DNA of 64,000 bases from Cryptomeria japonica (GCF_030272615.1 NC_081409.1:914127840-914191839); one strand, 5' to 3'; positions 34,260 to 47,530 are shown, numbered from the stretch's first letter. Numbers and translations are program-made. The notes: generated by a model not told the origin, from the sequence alone.

Positions 34260-35497
34260 ATGCATGACAAGGATAAAGGGAAGGCCCCAAAATCTAGTGA
34301 TGGCATGAACTATACCAATGCTAAATATGACTATACCATAAACAACATCAGCGAGGCCAATAATCATGTGAAAATTTTTATCATAAAGGGCAAACAAACT
34401 GATTGTAATGTTACCTCCTGCAAGAGCACGTTTATCCTTAAGGGCCCTAATTCTAAACCCGCTACACCATCTTTGCAATACAACCTTATAGAGCATTTAG
34501 GGAAGATGCCCACACATATTTCTATACTTGAGTTGCTACACTTATCCCCTAAGCATAAAGCTATCCTTGATAAAGCACTCACTACCTCTACCGTGCCTAC
34601 AAACCTACATGTAGATCAATTTCAAGCTATGGTGGGACATATCACCTCCCCTCATACCCTCACTTTTATCGAGAATGATGACTTGTCCATGCAACAACCC
34701 CATAATGCACCCTTACACATGTAAGTCCTTATCCATAGAGTTAAAATCAAGCGAGTTCTAATAGATGAAGGAGCAGGTCTAAATATTTGTACTTTGAAAT
34801 TGATTAGAGAGCTTGGGTTTGATGAAAATGCAGTTGATGCAAAGAAAAAGATTACGATAAAGGCATAGGATGAAGATGAATGCTCATTTAAGGGATCAAT
34901 TACATTGCCTATCAAAGTGGGACCTATGGTGAATGATGTGGTTTTCCAAGTCCTTGATCTCCCTTTGCCTTGTAACATTCTCCTTAGAAGGCCATGGATC
35001 CATGCAATGCAAGATATACCCTCTACATATCATCAATGCATCAAATTTCCACATAATGGGGTTGAAGTTACAATACCAGCAGATCCAAATTCTTTTATGT
35101 ATTGCAATAATATGAGTTCTAAGATTGAATCCATCATTCCTAGTAATCGTGAAGCAACTCCTTCCCAAGCATACATTGACACTGAGTCTTTGAAAGCGAT
35201 CACATCCAAATCTAATGAAGTTGAGATCAAAATACAAGTGAAAGACCATGGAGTAGGGGAATATTCTATGAGCCCTATTCTTTGCATTGGAAGCTACCTT
35301 TGTCTCCTCAAATTTATGGCAAACCACAAATGAAATGGCAGAGCAAGATAACACAAAATGAAATGGCAGAGCAAGACAATTCAAAATGTCAAAGAATTGG
35401 GTACAAATCACCTGATGTCGTGGCTACTAATCCCAAATGGAAATCTTCTCTAGAGGTGCAAGCAACTCTTGGTATCAATAGTCTTGAGAGGGGTTCA
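34260..35497 (+). pseudogene. Protease region of element C, decayed and cut by D
   Basis: The aspartic protease motif LIDEGAGLNICT (about 34760-34795) and the landmark ILLRRPWIHAM, where Gly of LLGRPW has become Arg. Stops are TAA near 34722 and TAG near 34867, and a frame change occurs before 35282. The coding text runs up to the target site of D at 35493-35497 and resumes after D at 45686 in a compatible frame. Confidence 0.82.
35493..35497. repeat. Target-site duplication of D (left)
   Basis: GTTCA, against GTTCC at 45681-45685: four of five bases match, so one copy has mutated. Confidence 0.6.
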
Positions 35498-36891
35498 TGT
35501 GTATGCTAAAATTCATCATGTAAATCAACTAGAAATAAAGGGAAATCACGAATCCCTATCTAATCAAAGAATCCTAAACAAACTAAATGAAATAACACAA
35601 TCAAGCAAATAGGAATATAAAATAATCAATTAAAACTCCCTATACATGGCTGCATATTGCTTCCATTTCTCTTCTCGTCTTTGTGGTATGGTGGCTCTTA
35701 GATATTGCGTTGGCAACCTGCAATTGACACAACGATTCGAGGTTTGTGATTGTTGAAAATGGAGATTGAATGCTCAATTTATAGATAATTGGGGAGGATC
35801 TATTGAAAGGTGGAACAAAATGATTAAGAGGTGGAACTCAGGTGAGCTCACATGTTGATTGATAGTTGAACTACTAATTTGGAGGTGGAACATAATAGAT
35901 TGAATAGATAATTGAGTTAACTGATTGAGAAAAAAGCTAATTGAAAGATGAAAACAAATGATTGGAGGAAAATTGATTGATGACAAAGAAAGCTTTATTT
36001 AGAAAAAGCTAACTAGAAGATAGAAAAAGAATGATTGGAGAGAATTAGAGAAATGATGTAATTAATAAATTAATTGAAATAATCACTTAAAATAGATGGA
36101 ATAGTTAACTGATTGAAAGCTTTTTGGGAGCTTTATTTAGAAAAAGCTAACTAAAAGATAGAAATAGGAATTGAAAAGATAATAATTTAATTAATTAATT
36201 GAAAAGATCAATTAATTTAGCATGTGCTTGCACTTTGACTTTGATTTTCAATCTAATCTTTGCATGTGATTTAATTCAAATATTGAGCTTATTTTAAATT
36301 CAATTTGCTATTTGAATATATTTAGAACTTGACTTTGATTTGCAATTAGATTTTTTAAATCATGCACATGTATTTGAAATTAGAAGAATTAGAAGAATTT
36401 GAATTTGACTTTGAATTTGAATTTGGAGAATTAATGAAATTAGATGAATTAATTAGTTAATTAAATAATTTAAAGAGACTATTTAATTATTTAGAAATTG
36501 AATTTAATTAAATAATAAAGATTATTTAAATTAAAGGATTAAAATCACAATTAATTAAATAATAAATATTTAATTAATATTTAGAAAAGGGTTAATGATT
36601 AATTGAATAGAGATAGAAATTGAGAATTAATTTATTTAAATAATAAAAAATATTTAAATTGACGGATTAATAATCACAATTAATTAAATAATAAACATTT
36701 AATTAACATTAGAAAATGATTTGAATGATTAAAAAATGATAGAATTGAAATTGGAATAATTAGTAAGATGATGAGGAAATATGAAATTAGAAGAATAAGA
36801 TTAATTAACCTAATTAAATAATTAAAGAATTATTTAATCAATTAGAGGAATAATTATTACATGATCAATGAGACATTTTTAGGTGTCTACA
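35498..36891 (-). repeat. Left LTR of D (3' LTR in element sense)
   Basis: 1394 bases, ending TTTTTAGGTGTCTACA. A minus-strand TATA-like box is at 35778-35786 (ATCTATAAA). The start is TGTGTATGCTAAAATTC, aligned with TGTAGTATGTAAAATTC in the right LTR. A GCTTTATTTAGAAAAAGCT unit occurs twice (about 35990 and 36128). Confidence 0.8.
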
Positions 36892-36904
36892 TTTGCCCCT
36901 CTTT
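36892..36904 (-). other. Polypurine tract of D
   Basis: The minus strand reads CAAAGAGGGGCAAA next to the LTR start TGTAGACACC, identical to the tracts of A and C. Confidence 0.82.
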
Positions 36905-39852
36905 GAGACAATATCAAAATGACGTTGTTTCAAAGAAAACAAAAAAATTCTTGCCCCAGTATGCCCCAACGACGCTTAGGGTGTAATGCCCCCTTGAGAG
37001 ATTGTTTGTGCATTAAAGACATGAATGATCTCTCGAAAAAAGAAGAATGTGAGATAGAAGAGTAGTTAGTTGATTAGAGATAGAGATAGGTGATGTGAAG
37101 ATGACATTGAGATAGAATATGAGAGAATAGATTGATGAAAGAATAATGTTAGATGATAGAAAATGATTTAGAAAGAGATGATGAGAAAAGAATCATCAAA
37201 CTAGCAGTAAGCAAATGAGATGAAGTGGGAATGATTGATTCACGAACTTGTGTTGTTATTTGTTGCGTAATATATATTCATCACAGAGCCTTATTATTGA
37301 AGAATGGAGCTTAGCACATTAGGGTATAAGGAACCAAGATGTAAAGATATCTCATTGAAGAAACAAACACGTAGCAGACAAGGAGTGAAACCCTCCATTC
37401 TGGGAAATATAATAGGGGTCGAGGTATGTGCGGCATTCACAAGCTGAATGCTCCTATCACAGACACCCACTAGAGAAATTTCCCTAGAACTTCATTGGTT
37501 CACACCACAAATAACAAACAAAGAAAAAGATAATGCCCATCATGGCTCCTCTAGTCACTTGTGGACATCCTTGAGTAGCATAGGAACACAATTTGTCGCC
37601 AAATGATAAAAGATAAAGATTGGCACAAAACAAATTCAGCAGTTATACTGACCTTGTGCCTTCGTTCTCAGTTGCTTGATGTGAAAGTTGATAATGTCTG
37701 ATCTCAGAAAGTTGCGGACCCCGTTTAAGACTGACTTGTCTAATTTAGAGTGTATCCTATTCTGTTTAAGAAAAGATAATGATCACTTGATATGGATATG
37801 ATACGATTGATAAGACAATTTGATCAATTGATTGCAAATGTTTGACTAGATGGTTGTATCCTTTGTTAACTTCGTGCAAAGTGTTTGTTTGATATCTACT
37901 AGGGTTTTTGATTCTTGCGAGACATTTTATTGCAAGTTTTTTGATTAATTTTTTTTTTTTTTTTGGATTTTGTAGATTGATATTTGAATATTTTTTTAGA
38001 TGATTTTCAGGATCATATTTGAATATTTTTGTATTTTCTACTGTTTTTGAATTTTTTCAAAACTTTTTAAGAGTTTTTAAGATTTTGTCAGGACATTATA
38101 TGGATGTTTTTGGTATTTTTTGCTTTTCAATGTTTTGGATTTCATGAAACATGACCTTTCATCAATTGATAAAGATAAGACTAACTTGGACAAAATCTAG
38201 CAGCCATATTGATCTATGTCATTGTTTTGATCATTTGATGATTGATAGGAATGTTTGGTTTGAGAGAGTGAATACCTCGTGTAAGACCGATCTGTCTGGT
38301 TTCAAGTGTACCCTTCCCTGTATAAGACATGTTGATGTTTGATAGAGTTTGGTAGATAAATTGATTAACAAGACATGTGATCAGTTTGATTGTAGACTTT
38401 GAGAGTTTGTCTGTTGTTTATTTCACTTGATGGACGGTCTATGCTTTCTTGCTTTGATTTTCAGTTTTTGATTTTTTGATTTTTAAGGCTTTTTTCAGGA
38501 CATTTTTTGATTTTATTTTATTTTGGATTTTTTTTAGGAGGTTATATGATTTTTACGATTTTTTTTGTTTTACAAATTTTTGGATTTTTTCAAGACTTTA
38601 TATGGTTTTTAGGATTTTTTTGTTTTTCAATTTTTTTGGATTTTTTCAGGACTTTATATGATTTTTAGGATTTTTTTAGCTATGCCCCCAGTATGCAGAC
38701 CTATATGACATGATGATCTACATAATGCATGTCGAGACAATGAATTTTAGCCATGACCTATGTTAATACAATATTCATGATGAAGATGCATTTCCTATTC
38801 GAACAAGGATGACTGTGTTTGTTTAGCATTTTGTAATACACCAATTGAATCCGAGGTGCAAAATATTACATAGATAAGCGGTCAATAGATCCTTAAGGTC
38901 CCTTGGAACATCTAGATTAACACACTTAGTGACTAGGATTTACAAATGGAGACGCGGAAAACTTCCCCATTGGTTCTTGAAACTTTGATCTTCTTTTTCT
39001 CATGTGTGTGCAAATGAGTTAATTCCCGTTCTCATGTTCACTAAAGATCCTTAGCATCCTATATGACTAGCTCCATGGATTATCCTGACTTCAAAAGCAT
39101 CCTGAATAGAGCCTCGCTGCCAGCAAGATTTTAGAGCTCTAACGAGGTTATAGACTGTAATTTCTCAAATATTGCTCCATTGCCAGCAAGCATTCATAGC
39201 CGTGATGGAGTTACTCGCATGTTCCCATAGTCAAGCTTTTTATTGCACTTTGTATGTGTGATATTTCAGCTATATATCATTTCTCTTTTGCCTTGAGATG
39301 AATATTTGGAATAACACTTTTTCTCTTTCTATTTTCTTGTCTTGACTTGTAAGTAATGAAACCTACTTGGGTATGACAATTACAATGGCATTGAAGTATA
39401 ATTATAGTTTTTTCACTAGTCATATGATGAACTAGGTGTCTAGAATGAATTAGAGATTTTGTTAATGTGTTTGAGATATAGCAATTGATACATTTTGGGT
39501 TAACAAGTCTCAAATAGTGAAATCACTACCCAACCATAAGTAAAGTGTCATCACAGGGTAATGTTGAAAATGAATGACCTTAGGACCTCAAAGACTTCAT
39601 GTCCGAATATCTAAGAAAGGAGATGACCCTTGTTTCTCTTGAATGCAAAAATACGATAAACTTGGGTAGTTGCCTTGTTTTATTGATGTTGCTATATGCT
39701 AATGCAGAAATTTTGTGAATGTGATGTATTTGAAAAAGAAATTATATGTGATGCAATTATTTGAATAAAATGAGATGCAATGTGGAAAGCAAAACCTAAA
39801 CTAACCCAACCCTTAAATATAATATCGTTTAAGGTGCAAGTTGTTCATATGG
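36905..39852 (-). other. 3' non-coding region of D
   Basis: No domain on either strand. It holds the T-rich repeats at 37905-38690, matching A's 3' region, and at 38742-38826 the 85-bp piece that also sits in D's right LTR. Confidence 0.6.
37905..38690. repeat. T-rich repeats in D
   Basis: Units built on GATTTTTTCAGGACTTTATATG and TTTTTGGATTTTTT, with TTTTGAATATTTTT variants. It corresponds to 5261-5434 in A and, in reverse complement, to 55150-55450 in C. Confidence 0.7.
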
Positions 39853-40407
39853 TCAAGGAGTTTTGTGTAGGTAGTTCATTGGTCTTTGTTTGAAGAGTCG
39901 GATAAAGATGTATTTTCTAATAGGATATGAGGACTCAGCTAAGTGTACATGTTCAACATCTCCAATGTTGATTTCCTTAGTTTTTGGATTTTGTGGATCA
40001 TCAAAGGGAAATCTAGCTCTGGCACCCATGAATGGAGCTATAGCCTTATCATTTTTAAAGAAATCCAATTGTGGTATATCCTCTTGCCCCCAGTCTTTCA
40101 AGTGTGGGTGTATGAGACAAATTGATTTTGGTTTCGAAGTTGTGACATGAGCGGGTGCTATGCTTGTTTTTATTGATGCACTTAAAGAGGATGATGAAGC
40201 CAACCAAATGTTGATATCATTAGCTGGTGTTATGATTGTGCTTGAAGAAGATGATGGAATCATTTGGGTGTTGATTTCATTACCTGGTGCCATGCTTGTT
40301 TCTGTCACCACATTGGCATGTGAAAATAACGCACATACAATCATTGATAAAGTGTTCTCTGCAGGATGATCAGGATTGGTGACTTCATTGATAAGGGGTT
40401 CATGCAA
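39853..40407 (-). pseudogene. Linker remnant of D's polyprotein
   Basis: 184 residues, low complexity at first (Ser- and Ile-rich), then a conserved end: PQLDFFKNDKAI matches CLDLFQNDEAI at the end of A's protease-RT linker. It stops at 39853, and no RT follows. Upstream, 40408-40965 continues as low-complexity coding-like sequence with several stops. Confidence 0.6.
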
Positions 40408-40965
40408 AAATTGTGTAGAGGAATTGGGATCATGAGACTAGGAGAAATGGTAAGTTCATTTGAGAGGGAATCTTGTGAGAGAAATAGAGGATTATGACAT
40501 GGAAATGAATGGATGAAGGGATCTTGATCAGGATCTGGAAAAATAATGGGATCTTGTTTAGGACATGAACGTAAAGGAATACTTTGATCTTGACTTGGAA
40601 AGGGATTATTAGGAAGCATGGAAGGGATGTCCTAGTCTTGTTTAGAAGGTGGATGTTGGATGGGACTTGAAAGGACACTTTGTTCTTGAGACAAAAGTAT
40701 CATTATGAATGGAATAGAAAAGAGTGAGGGGATCATCATAAGATTCCTGGTCGGTGGGATCTTGATCAAAAATTGGGTAGGATAGAAGGGTTTATTCTTG
40801 ATCTTTATTTTTTTCAAGACTCATTTCTTTTGATTTAGGATAATCCTCTTGACATGGGGAAGGAGTTTGGATATTCATGGAAGATTCTTGGAATGTTTCA
40901 ATACATTGGCCTGATGAGAAAGGATCTGAACTCTCAATGATAGGAGTATATGATATGATTGGGTC

Positions 40966-41846
40966 TTAAATTTCTAAAGCATGGAAAGGACTAGGATCAT
41001 GAATTGTAGTAGCTTGGAAACTTATTATCGATAGTCCTTGGGAGGTTGCGTTATTGGATAAAGATGGTGTGGACTGCTCTTGTGTGACCTCGGGGTATGA
41101 GGAAATGATGGACGAAATGGAGGCTACTTGAGGTGCAAAGTATTGATGGGAAGAGCCATTGCTAGACATGGGCAGATGGCCTTGTTGCATGATAGGTGAC
41201 ACATTGACCATGTTCGATTGATGTCCAAAGGGTGACATGTTTGTAAATACACTTGAATTTTTTTGGGACACCCTTGGTTGTGTATTTGAAGACATAGGAT
41301 GATATTCATAGACATGTGATGTGACTGAAGGCAAAACTGACTGTGTGATTGTGTGTGACTTCATCGTGGTTGACTTGTTTGCACAATTTGTGGTGTTGAG
41401 AGTTGTGTTGTTTGTTGTATTGGTTGTTGGACTTGCATTGTTGGATGTGTTTGTTGTTGATATTGGTTTCTCATGTTTATTTGTGTGAGAATAGCTGGTA
41501 TGCCTGATTTCATAATAAGAGCTTGCACATCAACTGGCTCTAAGATTGTAATGGGATCTCTGAATTTTTGAAATAATTTGAACATCTGGGATCTACTCTC
41601 TTCACTTTTTTTAACATTTTGCTCCAAGATCTCTATTTCTTGAGCTAGTTTCTCTTCAAGTGGTGGAGAAATAGGTATGACACTTGTAACTAAGGGATGA
41701 AAGTGCAACCCTATTTTTTTTTTTTTTTCTTTTTGGGGAGGGGGGGTGTTTGAGAATTTTGAAAATGGACAAATGCAACCTATGTTTTTGAATTTTTTGA
41801 CAAATTGGATTAAGGAATGACAAGATGAAATCCTAAAGAATGACAA
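40966..41846 (-). pseudogene. Gln/Ser-rich frames of D
   Basis: Two overlapping frames (41846-41361 and 41364-40966). The first has a possible coiled coil (LEEKLAQEIEILEQNV) followed by a Gln/Thr-rich tail. The second is Ser-, Pro-, Met- and His-rich, like the N-terminal half of B's Gag. No capsid or zinc motif is present. It may be what remains of Gag's N-terminal part. Function unknown. Confidence 0.5.
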
Positions 41847-41929
41847 TGTAACTTTGGATTTGGATTAGGGAACAACTTAATTTTGAAGATAATGCAAAAT
41901 GGAGATAATGATTTTACCCTATGTCTTAT

Positions 41930-42320
41930 GAGGATGAAGACTATGCAAGGACTAAAAAGTGGGATTATGATGATTGTGCAAGGACCTATGCAAAGATTAA
42001 GACGACTATGCAAGGAGTTATGTGAAGATTATGATGACTTTGCAAGGACTATATGCAAAGATTATGAGGATGCTTTAATGGGATACAAATGAGGACTTTC
42101 TAAGAACTATGCAAGACAATGTAAGGACTTATGTGTAGATTATGACGATGTACAGGAGAACTTTATGAGGACGGAGATGAAGACTATGCAAGGACTTATG
42201 CAAGGTAAGGACGTAAATGGGGACGATAATGAGGACTATGCAACGACTTATGCAAAGTAAGGACGTAAATGAAGACTATAATAAGGACAATAATGAGGAC
42301 TATGCAAGGACTATAATGCA
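41930..42320. repeat. TATGCAAGGACT array in D's leader
   Basis: Fifteen or so variants of GACTATGCAAGGACTTATG. It is the reverse complement of the CTTGCATA array in C's leader, as expected because D lies in the opposite orientation. Confidence 0.75.
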
Positions 42321-43297
42321 AGTATGTAAAATTATGGAGTTTGTTGGATTGTCAAATGTTTCAAGGTAGAGTCTGTTTCCAGTAATTTTGTTTGTAGGAC
42401 AAGTTTGTTGTTTTCCAAATTTGAGAACAGTTGTTTGAAGATAGGCATAGTTGAATGAACTGTGTTCTGACCAACTCTGAGAATTTAGAGATACGCCAGA
42501 TAGGGCTTGAAATAGCCCAAATATTGACTCAATACCGGTCTGGTACAACGATACACATAAAAGAACATAATACAATCTTAGGTTGGAAAGTGAACACCAT
42601 TCAATGAGGCCCCCACAGAAAAATATCGAAACAAAATGAACAGATAGAGAGTCTTGCAACACCACTTCCACTCCACGACACACACTTCTCGGGCATGCCA
42701 GTTTGTCTTATCCCGAAGATCTTATCATCAAGGGATTTCTGTCTCATAATTCAAGGTACATGAGGGGTATCTATGGGGTACGATCCGCACTCCCAGAATC
42801 ACTAAATGTGGGATTTGGGCTACTAAGTTGGTTCTTATTGTAAGTTTTGAGGGATCCCAATCCAACGATAGATTCTCAGAGCACACCACTTAAGAATTTA
42901 GTTAAGCTTATCGGTGCAGGGAAGGCCCCCACATAGGTTGAATTCACTCAACACTCTAGCCGCTTGACCAGTATATTTATATAGTGACTCTAAAACCCGC
43001 TCGAGAGTACGCTGGGAGAGATGATATCCCCAACGCATCCCAATTAGAAGTACCTCTGTGGGGTGATGAAATCCCCAGTCAAAGATACCCCTTACTACTA
43101 AATTAAAAAATTGGGTTTTGTTATCATCTTCTCCCTTTCTCCCAAGACCCTGAAGGTGGGTGGAAAGGTAGTTGATGCAATAGTAGGTCCACCCCAAACA
43201 CAATAAAAAAGTTCTTTCCCTTAAAAAAGCAAAGTGTGAGTTATTCTATTGATAAGCCTGATTCACGTTCATTTTAGAAACCCAAACTTAGGTGTGA

Positions 43298-43645
43298 GAT
43301 ACACATGTGCATGCCAATTTTAGATCACCAAACTGAAGTGTGAAAGCATGCATGTCAATTTTAACTAGATTTATTTTAAGCCCCAAATTGAAGTGTGAAA
43401 TCAAGCATGTTCATTTTAATCAAATTTTTTTTAAGCACCAAACTGAAGTGTGAAAGCATGCATGTCAATTTTAACCAAATTTGTTTTAAGCCCCAAGCTG
43501 AAGTGTGAAAGAATGCATGTCAATTTTAACCAGATTTGTTTTAAGCACCAAATTGAAGTGTGAAAGCATGCATGCCAATTTTAACTAGATTTGTTTTAAG
43601 CACCAAATTGAAGTGTGAAAGCATACATGTCCATTTTAAACCCAA
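43298..43645. repeat. 55-bp tandem array in D's leader
   Basis: About six and a half copies of a unit built from CCAAATTGAAGTGTGAAAGC, ATGCATGTCAATTTTAAC and AGATTTGTTTTAAGCA. A broken version is in A's leader at 15240-15480. Confidence 0.88.
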
Positions 43646-44566
43646 AATCTATAAGAGATTTAACCCTAAAGGATCCTGCAATCAAATTGTTAGTGGTGTC
43701 CAAAATAATCTGGAATGATCAAGCCTTCTCTGTAATTTCGCAAAATGCTACAAACAAACAATTAGTAAGAGAAATCAAAATAACAACATTAAAAAAAAGT
43801 TATTTTTTTTCTATAATTTTTTGAATTTTTAATGCCAAAATAAAATTACAAAGAAGATAACCCTAATGAAATTTTGAGAGCTTTCCAAAAATGTAAGAAT
43901 TTCAGAAAAAGACATTAATTTGCACTCTGGAGAGCAGATTTATGGAAAACCATGAATTTTTAAAGATCTAACTTTATGTTAATTATTTGACATCAAAATC
44001 AAAAGTGTAAAGAAGATACCCCCTATGAAATTTCAAGAGATTTTCAGAAGTGTAAGAATTTTAGAAAAATTCTCTGATTTGTGCCCAAAATCCAAAATTT
44101 ATTAAAAAAATTAAAATGATCATATCTCAGTCAAAACAGATCGTACAAATCCAAATTTTTTATTGTAGATGTGTCTCAATATCCTTAACTTGTTGTAAAA
44201 ATATCTCAAAGAAATTTGTTTATTTGCGCAAAAAATCAAATTTATGAAAATAATTGAAGCTATCATATCTCACTCAAAAATGATGATCTAAAGCTGATTT
44301 TTCACTATAGAGCCATGAGATGATCATTAACCTACAGTAAAAAGATCATGAAGATATTCACAATAATTTGGAAGATATGATAAAATCTTTGAACACCCTA
44401 CAATGTTGCCTAGAACTTGAACTGCACAATGTTAGTCTTGGATTTTTTAATAAAACACCAATGAAGATAAAAAAACCTCTTATAATATGAATTTAAAAGA
44501 TAGGTGTAGTTTACAAGAACCAATACCTGCAGGCATACACAAAATTCCAAATCAAAGTGTTGTTGA

Positions 44567-44584
44567 TTCACGTCGGGTTCACCA
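44567..44584 (-). other. Primer-binding site of D (tRNA-Trp type)
   Basis: The minus strand reads TGGTGAACCCGACGTGAA, three bases from the LTR. Same as in B. Confidence 0.8.
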
Positions 44585-44587
44585 AAA

Positions 44588-45680
44588 TGTAGTATGTAAA
44601 ATTCATCATTAAACTCAACTAGAAATCAAAGGGAAACCACAAATCCCTATCTAATCAAAGAATTCTAAAACAAACTCAATGAAATGATACAATCAAGCAA
44701 ATAGGAATGTAAAATATTCAATAAAATCTCCATATTTTATGATCGCATGTAGCTTCCATTGTTCTTCTCGTCTGTGTGGTATGATGGCTCTCAGATATCA
44801 CGTTGACAACCTACAAATGACACAAAGAATTTTAGCCATGACCTATGTTAATGCAATATTCATGATGAAGATGCATTTCCTATTCGAACAAGGATGACTG
44901 TGTTTGTTTAGAAAAAGCTAACTAAAAGATAGAAATAGTAATTGAAAAGATCAATTAATTTAGCATGTGTTTGCACTTTGACTTTGATTTTCAATTTAAT
45001 CTTTGCATGAGATTTAATTCAAATATTGAACTTATTTTAAATTCAATTTGTTATTTGAATATATTTAGAGCTTGACTTTGATTTTCAATTTGATTTTTGA
45101 AATCATGCACATGTGTATTTGAAATTAGAAGAATTAGAAGAATTTGAATTTGAATTTGAATTTGGAGAATTAATGAAATTAGATGTATTAAAAGAATTTG
45201 GGGATTTGGAATTTGGAGAATTAATGAAATTAGATGAATTAATTAGTTAATTAAATAATTTAAAGAAACTATTTAATTATTTAGAAATTGAATTTAATTA
45301 AATAATAAAGATTATTTAAATTAAAGGATTAAAATCACAATTAATTAAATAATAAACATTTAATTAATATTTAGAAAAGGGTTAATGATTAATTGAATAG
45401 AGATAGAAATTGAGAATTAATTTATTTAAATAATAAAATTTATTTAAATTGAAGGATTAATAATCACAATTAATTAAATAATAAATATTTAATTAATGTT
45501 AGAAAATGATTGAATGATTAAACAATGATAGAATTGAAATTGGAATAATTAGTAAGATGATGAGGAAATATGAAATTAGAAGAACAAGATTAATTAACTT
45601 AATTAAAGAATTAAAGAATTATTTAATCAATTAGAAGAACAATTAGTACATGATCAATGATACATTTTTAGGTGTCTACA
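44588..45680 (-). repeat. Right LTR of D (5' LTR in element sense), patched
   Basis: 1093 bases, TGTAGTATG to GTGTCTACA. At 44827-44911 it carries 85 bases that match D's interior at 38742-38826 with one mismatch, in place of about 400 bases present in the left LTR (about 35735-36140). The lost part includes the TATA-like box, so this promoter LTR is probably dead. Confidence 0.82.
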
Positions 45681-45685
45681 GTTCC
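45681..45685. repeat. Target-site duplication of D (right)
   Basis: GTTCC, against GTTCA at 35493-35497. Confidence 0.6.
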
Positions 45686-46303
45686 AACAAAGAATCCATT
45701 GAATATATCACCAACCCTTTTGAGAGCTCACATAACCTTGCCATCTCATCCTCCTTCCATTTCCACTCCTCTCCTAAACTTGGATCAACAAGAATTACAA
45801 AAACCCTTACTCATCGAAGATCGAAAATCAAGCTATGGAAAGAAAACTTCAAAAATAAAAAATAAGAAAAAATATTCTAGTCCAAATAAAAATCAAAAGC
45901 TATTGGACTCTACAAAAAGAAAATTCAAGGGTAAAAATACCATGACGAAAGAAGAATGTGAATTGATCTTCCCTAATGCTAAAATAACTGGGGGCAAAAG
46001 TTCAAAAATATCAAGTCAAAAGGCACAGTTATTGATCCTAAGTCTCTATCATGCCATGCTTCATTCACTTCTTTTCACACTCATAAACCTTCATTCCACA
46101 TTCATTTGTTCCACACATCCATCCCCTCTTGGTGATGCATCACATCAGTGGACCTTTTGCAAAATTTTCTCAAAGGGCTTTGCAATCAGAGTTACCCAAA
46201 CCTCTTTAGTTGATATGCATATGGGCCTAAGTGGGGCACACATTAGTAATTCTACCCCAGTTTCTTTGGTAAGGAAGGAAAAAGACAACGATACTCATCA
46301 TCT
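45686..46303 (+). pseudogene. Continuation of C between D and E
   Basis: Coding-like sequence in two overlapping frames, Ser-, Lys- and His-rich (SSYGKKTSKIKNKKK, then KEECELIFPNAKI). It follows C's protease region once D is set aside, so it corresponds to the polyprotein linker. No RT motif appears before E cuts it at 46303. Confidence 0.5.
46299..46303. repeat. Target-site duplication of E (left)
   Basis: CATCT matches 54447-54451. One extra A (46304) separates it from the LTR. Confidence 0.75.
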
Positions 46304-46304
46304 A

Positions 46305-47516
46305 CATTACTACTTACTAAGATTGCCATTAGTCTTATGTTCAAAGTTAATCTATATATTCTAGTCGGTTACTACTACCGAATCATTCAGTCGGTAAGCA
46401 CAGTGCAGTCGGTTATAGAAGAAACTAGTCTCAGAGCTTAGTGTACACCGAGATGTCTACCGAGTAACACTCTATGTCTATCGAGCAGCAAGAATGATAT
46501 ACCAAGTTGATATACACCAAGTGAAATGTGTTACTAGATTCACTGAACTTGGACATGTATGGGAAACGTGTTACAAAGATCGAGGAACAAGTAACCGTTA
46601 TCACATTGGTAATTGCACTTAAAAATTGTGTATGATTTTGAGGTCATCTAACCAATGAAATATTTTGCATGGTTATTCATTCAAGAAATCATGTTTGTAA
46701 GATTGAAGCATGGACCAGATCACCGACATAAGAGATCTATTTATACAACATGAATTCAGGATTAGATATATGTGCAAGCATGTGTGTGCATGTGTGTATG
46801 AAGCAAGGCTTGTACGAAAAAGGAAAATCATGAGAAATTACAGAGTATTACAACTATTACAGTTGATAGAGAAACACAGAGGTCACCGAGAGGGATTTCA
46901 GAGAACAGTCAAGGAACAAAGTAAACATAAGGGTTTACCGAGTTAATATATGGATTATTGAGGTATGCTATAAGCAAGGTAATATCATTTTGAGCACATA
47001 GAATCTGCTATAACATTCCAGATGTAAAGTTGCAGATATTTTGTAAAGATTTGATTGTAATATTTTGAGTTGTAAGAAAAACCTCTAACAAGGTAAATGA
47101 CTCTAACTAAGTCTATAAATTGTAAAGCCTCTAACCAGGTGCAACATTTAGAATAAGTGTTGTAAAATCCTTTAGCAAGGTAGATCTAACAGATCTTGAT
47201 ACTCCTAATAGGGTAAGCTATCAGAAATAGCTAAACATGTAGCTCTAACCGAGCAACCTTTATTATTGTAGTAGTGAAGTTGTGGGTGTCATCCCCACCA
47301 CAGTTTTTCTCTCTAACCAAGAGTTTCTACGTAACCAAAATATATGTGTTATGGAGTGAATCATGTATGATTGTCATTTATTTGTTTTAGCATTATATTA
47401 TGTTACAACACTATTCAATTTATGCTTAACAATAAAGTTATTATTGAAGAAAAGTTTTGAAGTACTGATTCACCCCTCCCCTCTTAGTACATTAGCTTTC
47501 CATATTGGGCCTAACA
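46305..47516 (+). repeat. 5' LTR of E
   Basis: 1212 bases, ending TTGGGCCTAACA. TATA-like CTATTTATAC is at 46738-46747. CTCTAACAAGGT-type short repeats (47090-47180) and the ATTCACCCCTCCCCTCTTAG segment near the end are typical of this copia group. Confidence 0.85.
46738..46747 (+). promoter_or_regulatory. TATA-like box in E's 5' LTR
   Basis: CTATTTATAC, conserved at 53668-53677 in the 3' LTR. Confidence 0.45.
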
Positions 47517-47518
47517 AT

Positions 47519-47530
47519 TGGTATCAGAGC
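47519..47530 (+). other. Primer-binding site of E (initiator tRNA-Met)
   Basis: TGGTATCAGAGC, the canonical plant copia site, two bases after the LTR end. Confidence 0.92.

Larger units (their letters stand above)
41847..44566 (-). other. Leader of D
   Basis: Non-coding. Contains the TATGCAAGGACT array (41930-42320), the 55-bp array (43298-43645) and A/T-rich sequence at 43780-44460 with several TCATATCTCA motifs. No domain seen. Confidence 0.55.
35498..45680 (-). mobile_element. Element D: gutted gypsy-type element
   Basis: A 10.2-kb minus-strand insertion in C. LTRs are 35498-36891 and 44588-45680, the primer site is at 44567-44584 and the polypurine tract at 36892-36904. Only low-complexity Gln/Ser-rich frames (40966-41846) and a piece of the protease-RT linker (39853-40407) remain. 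No capsid, protease, RT, RNase H or integrase motif is visible. Terminal signals match A, so D probably moved by using A-like enzymes. The LTRs differ greatly in length because one was patched. Confidence 0.82.

Noticed and set aside
22348-44584. tRNA gene fragments at the TTCACGTCGGGTTCACCA sites
   Set aside because: They touch LTR edges and lack the rest of a tRNA, so they are primer-binding sites.
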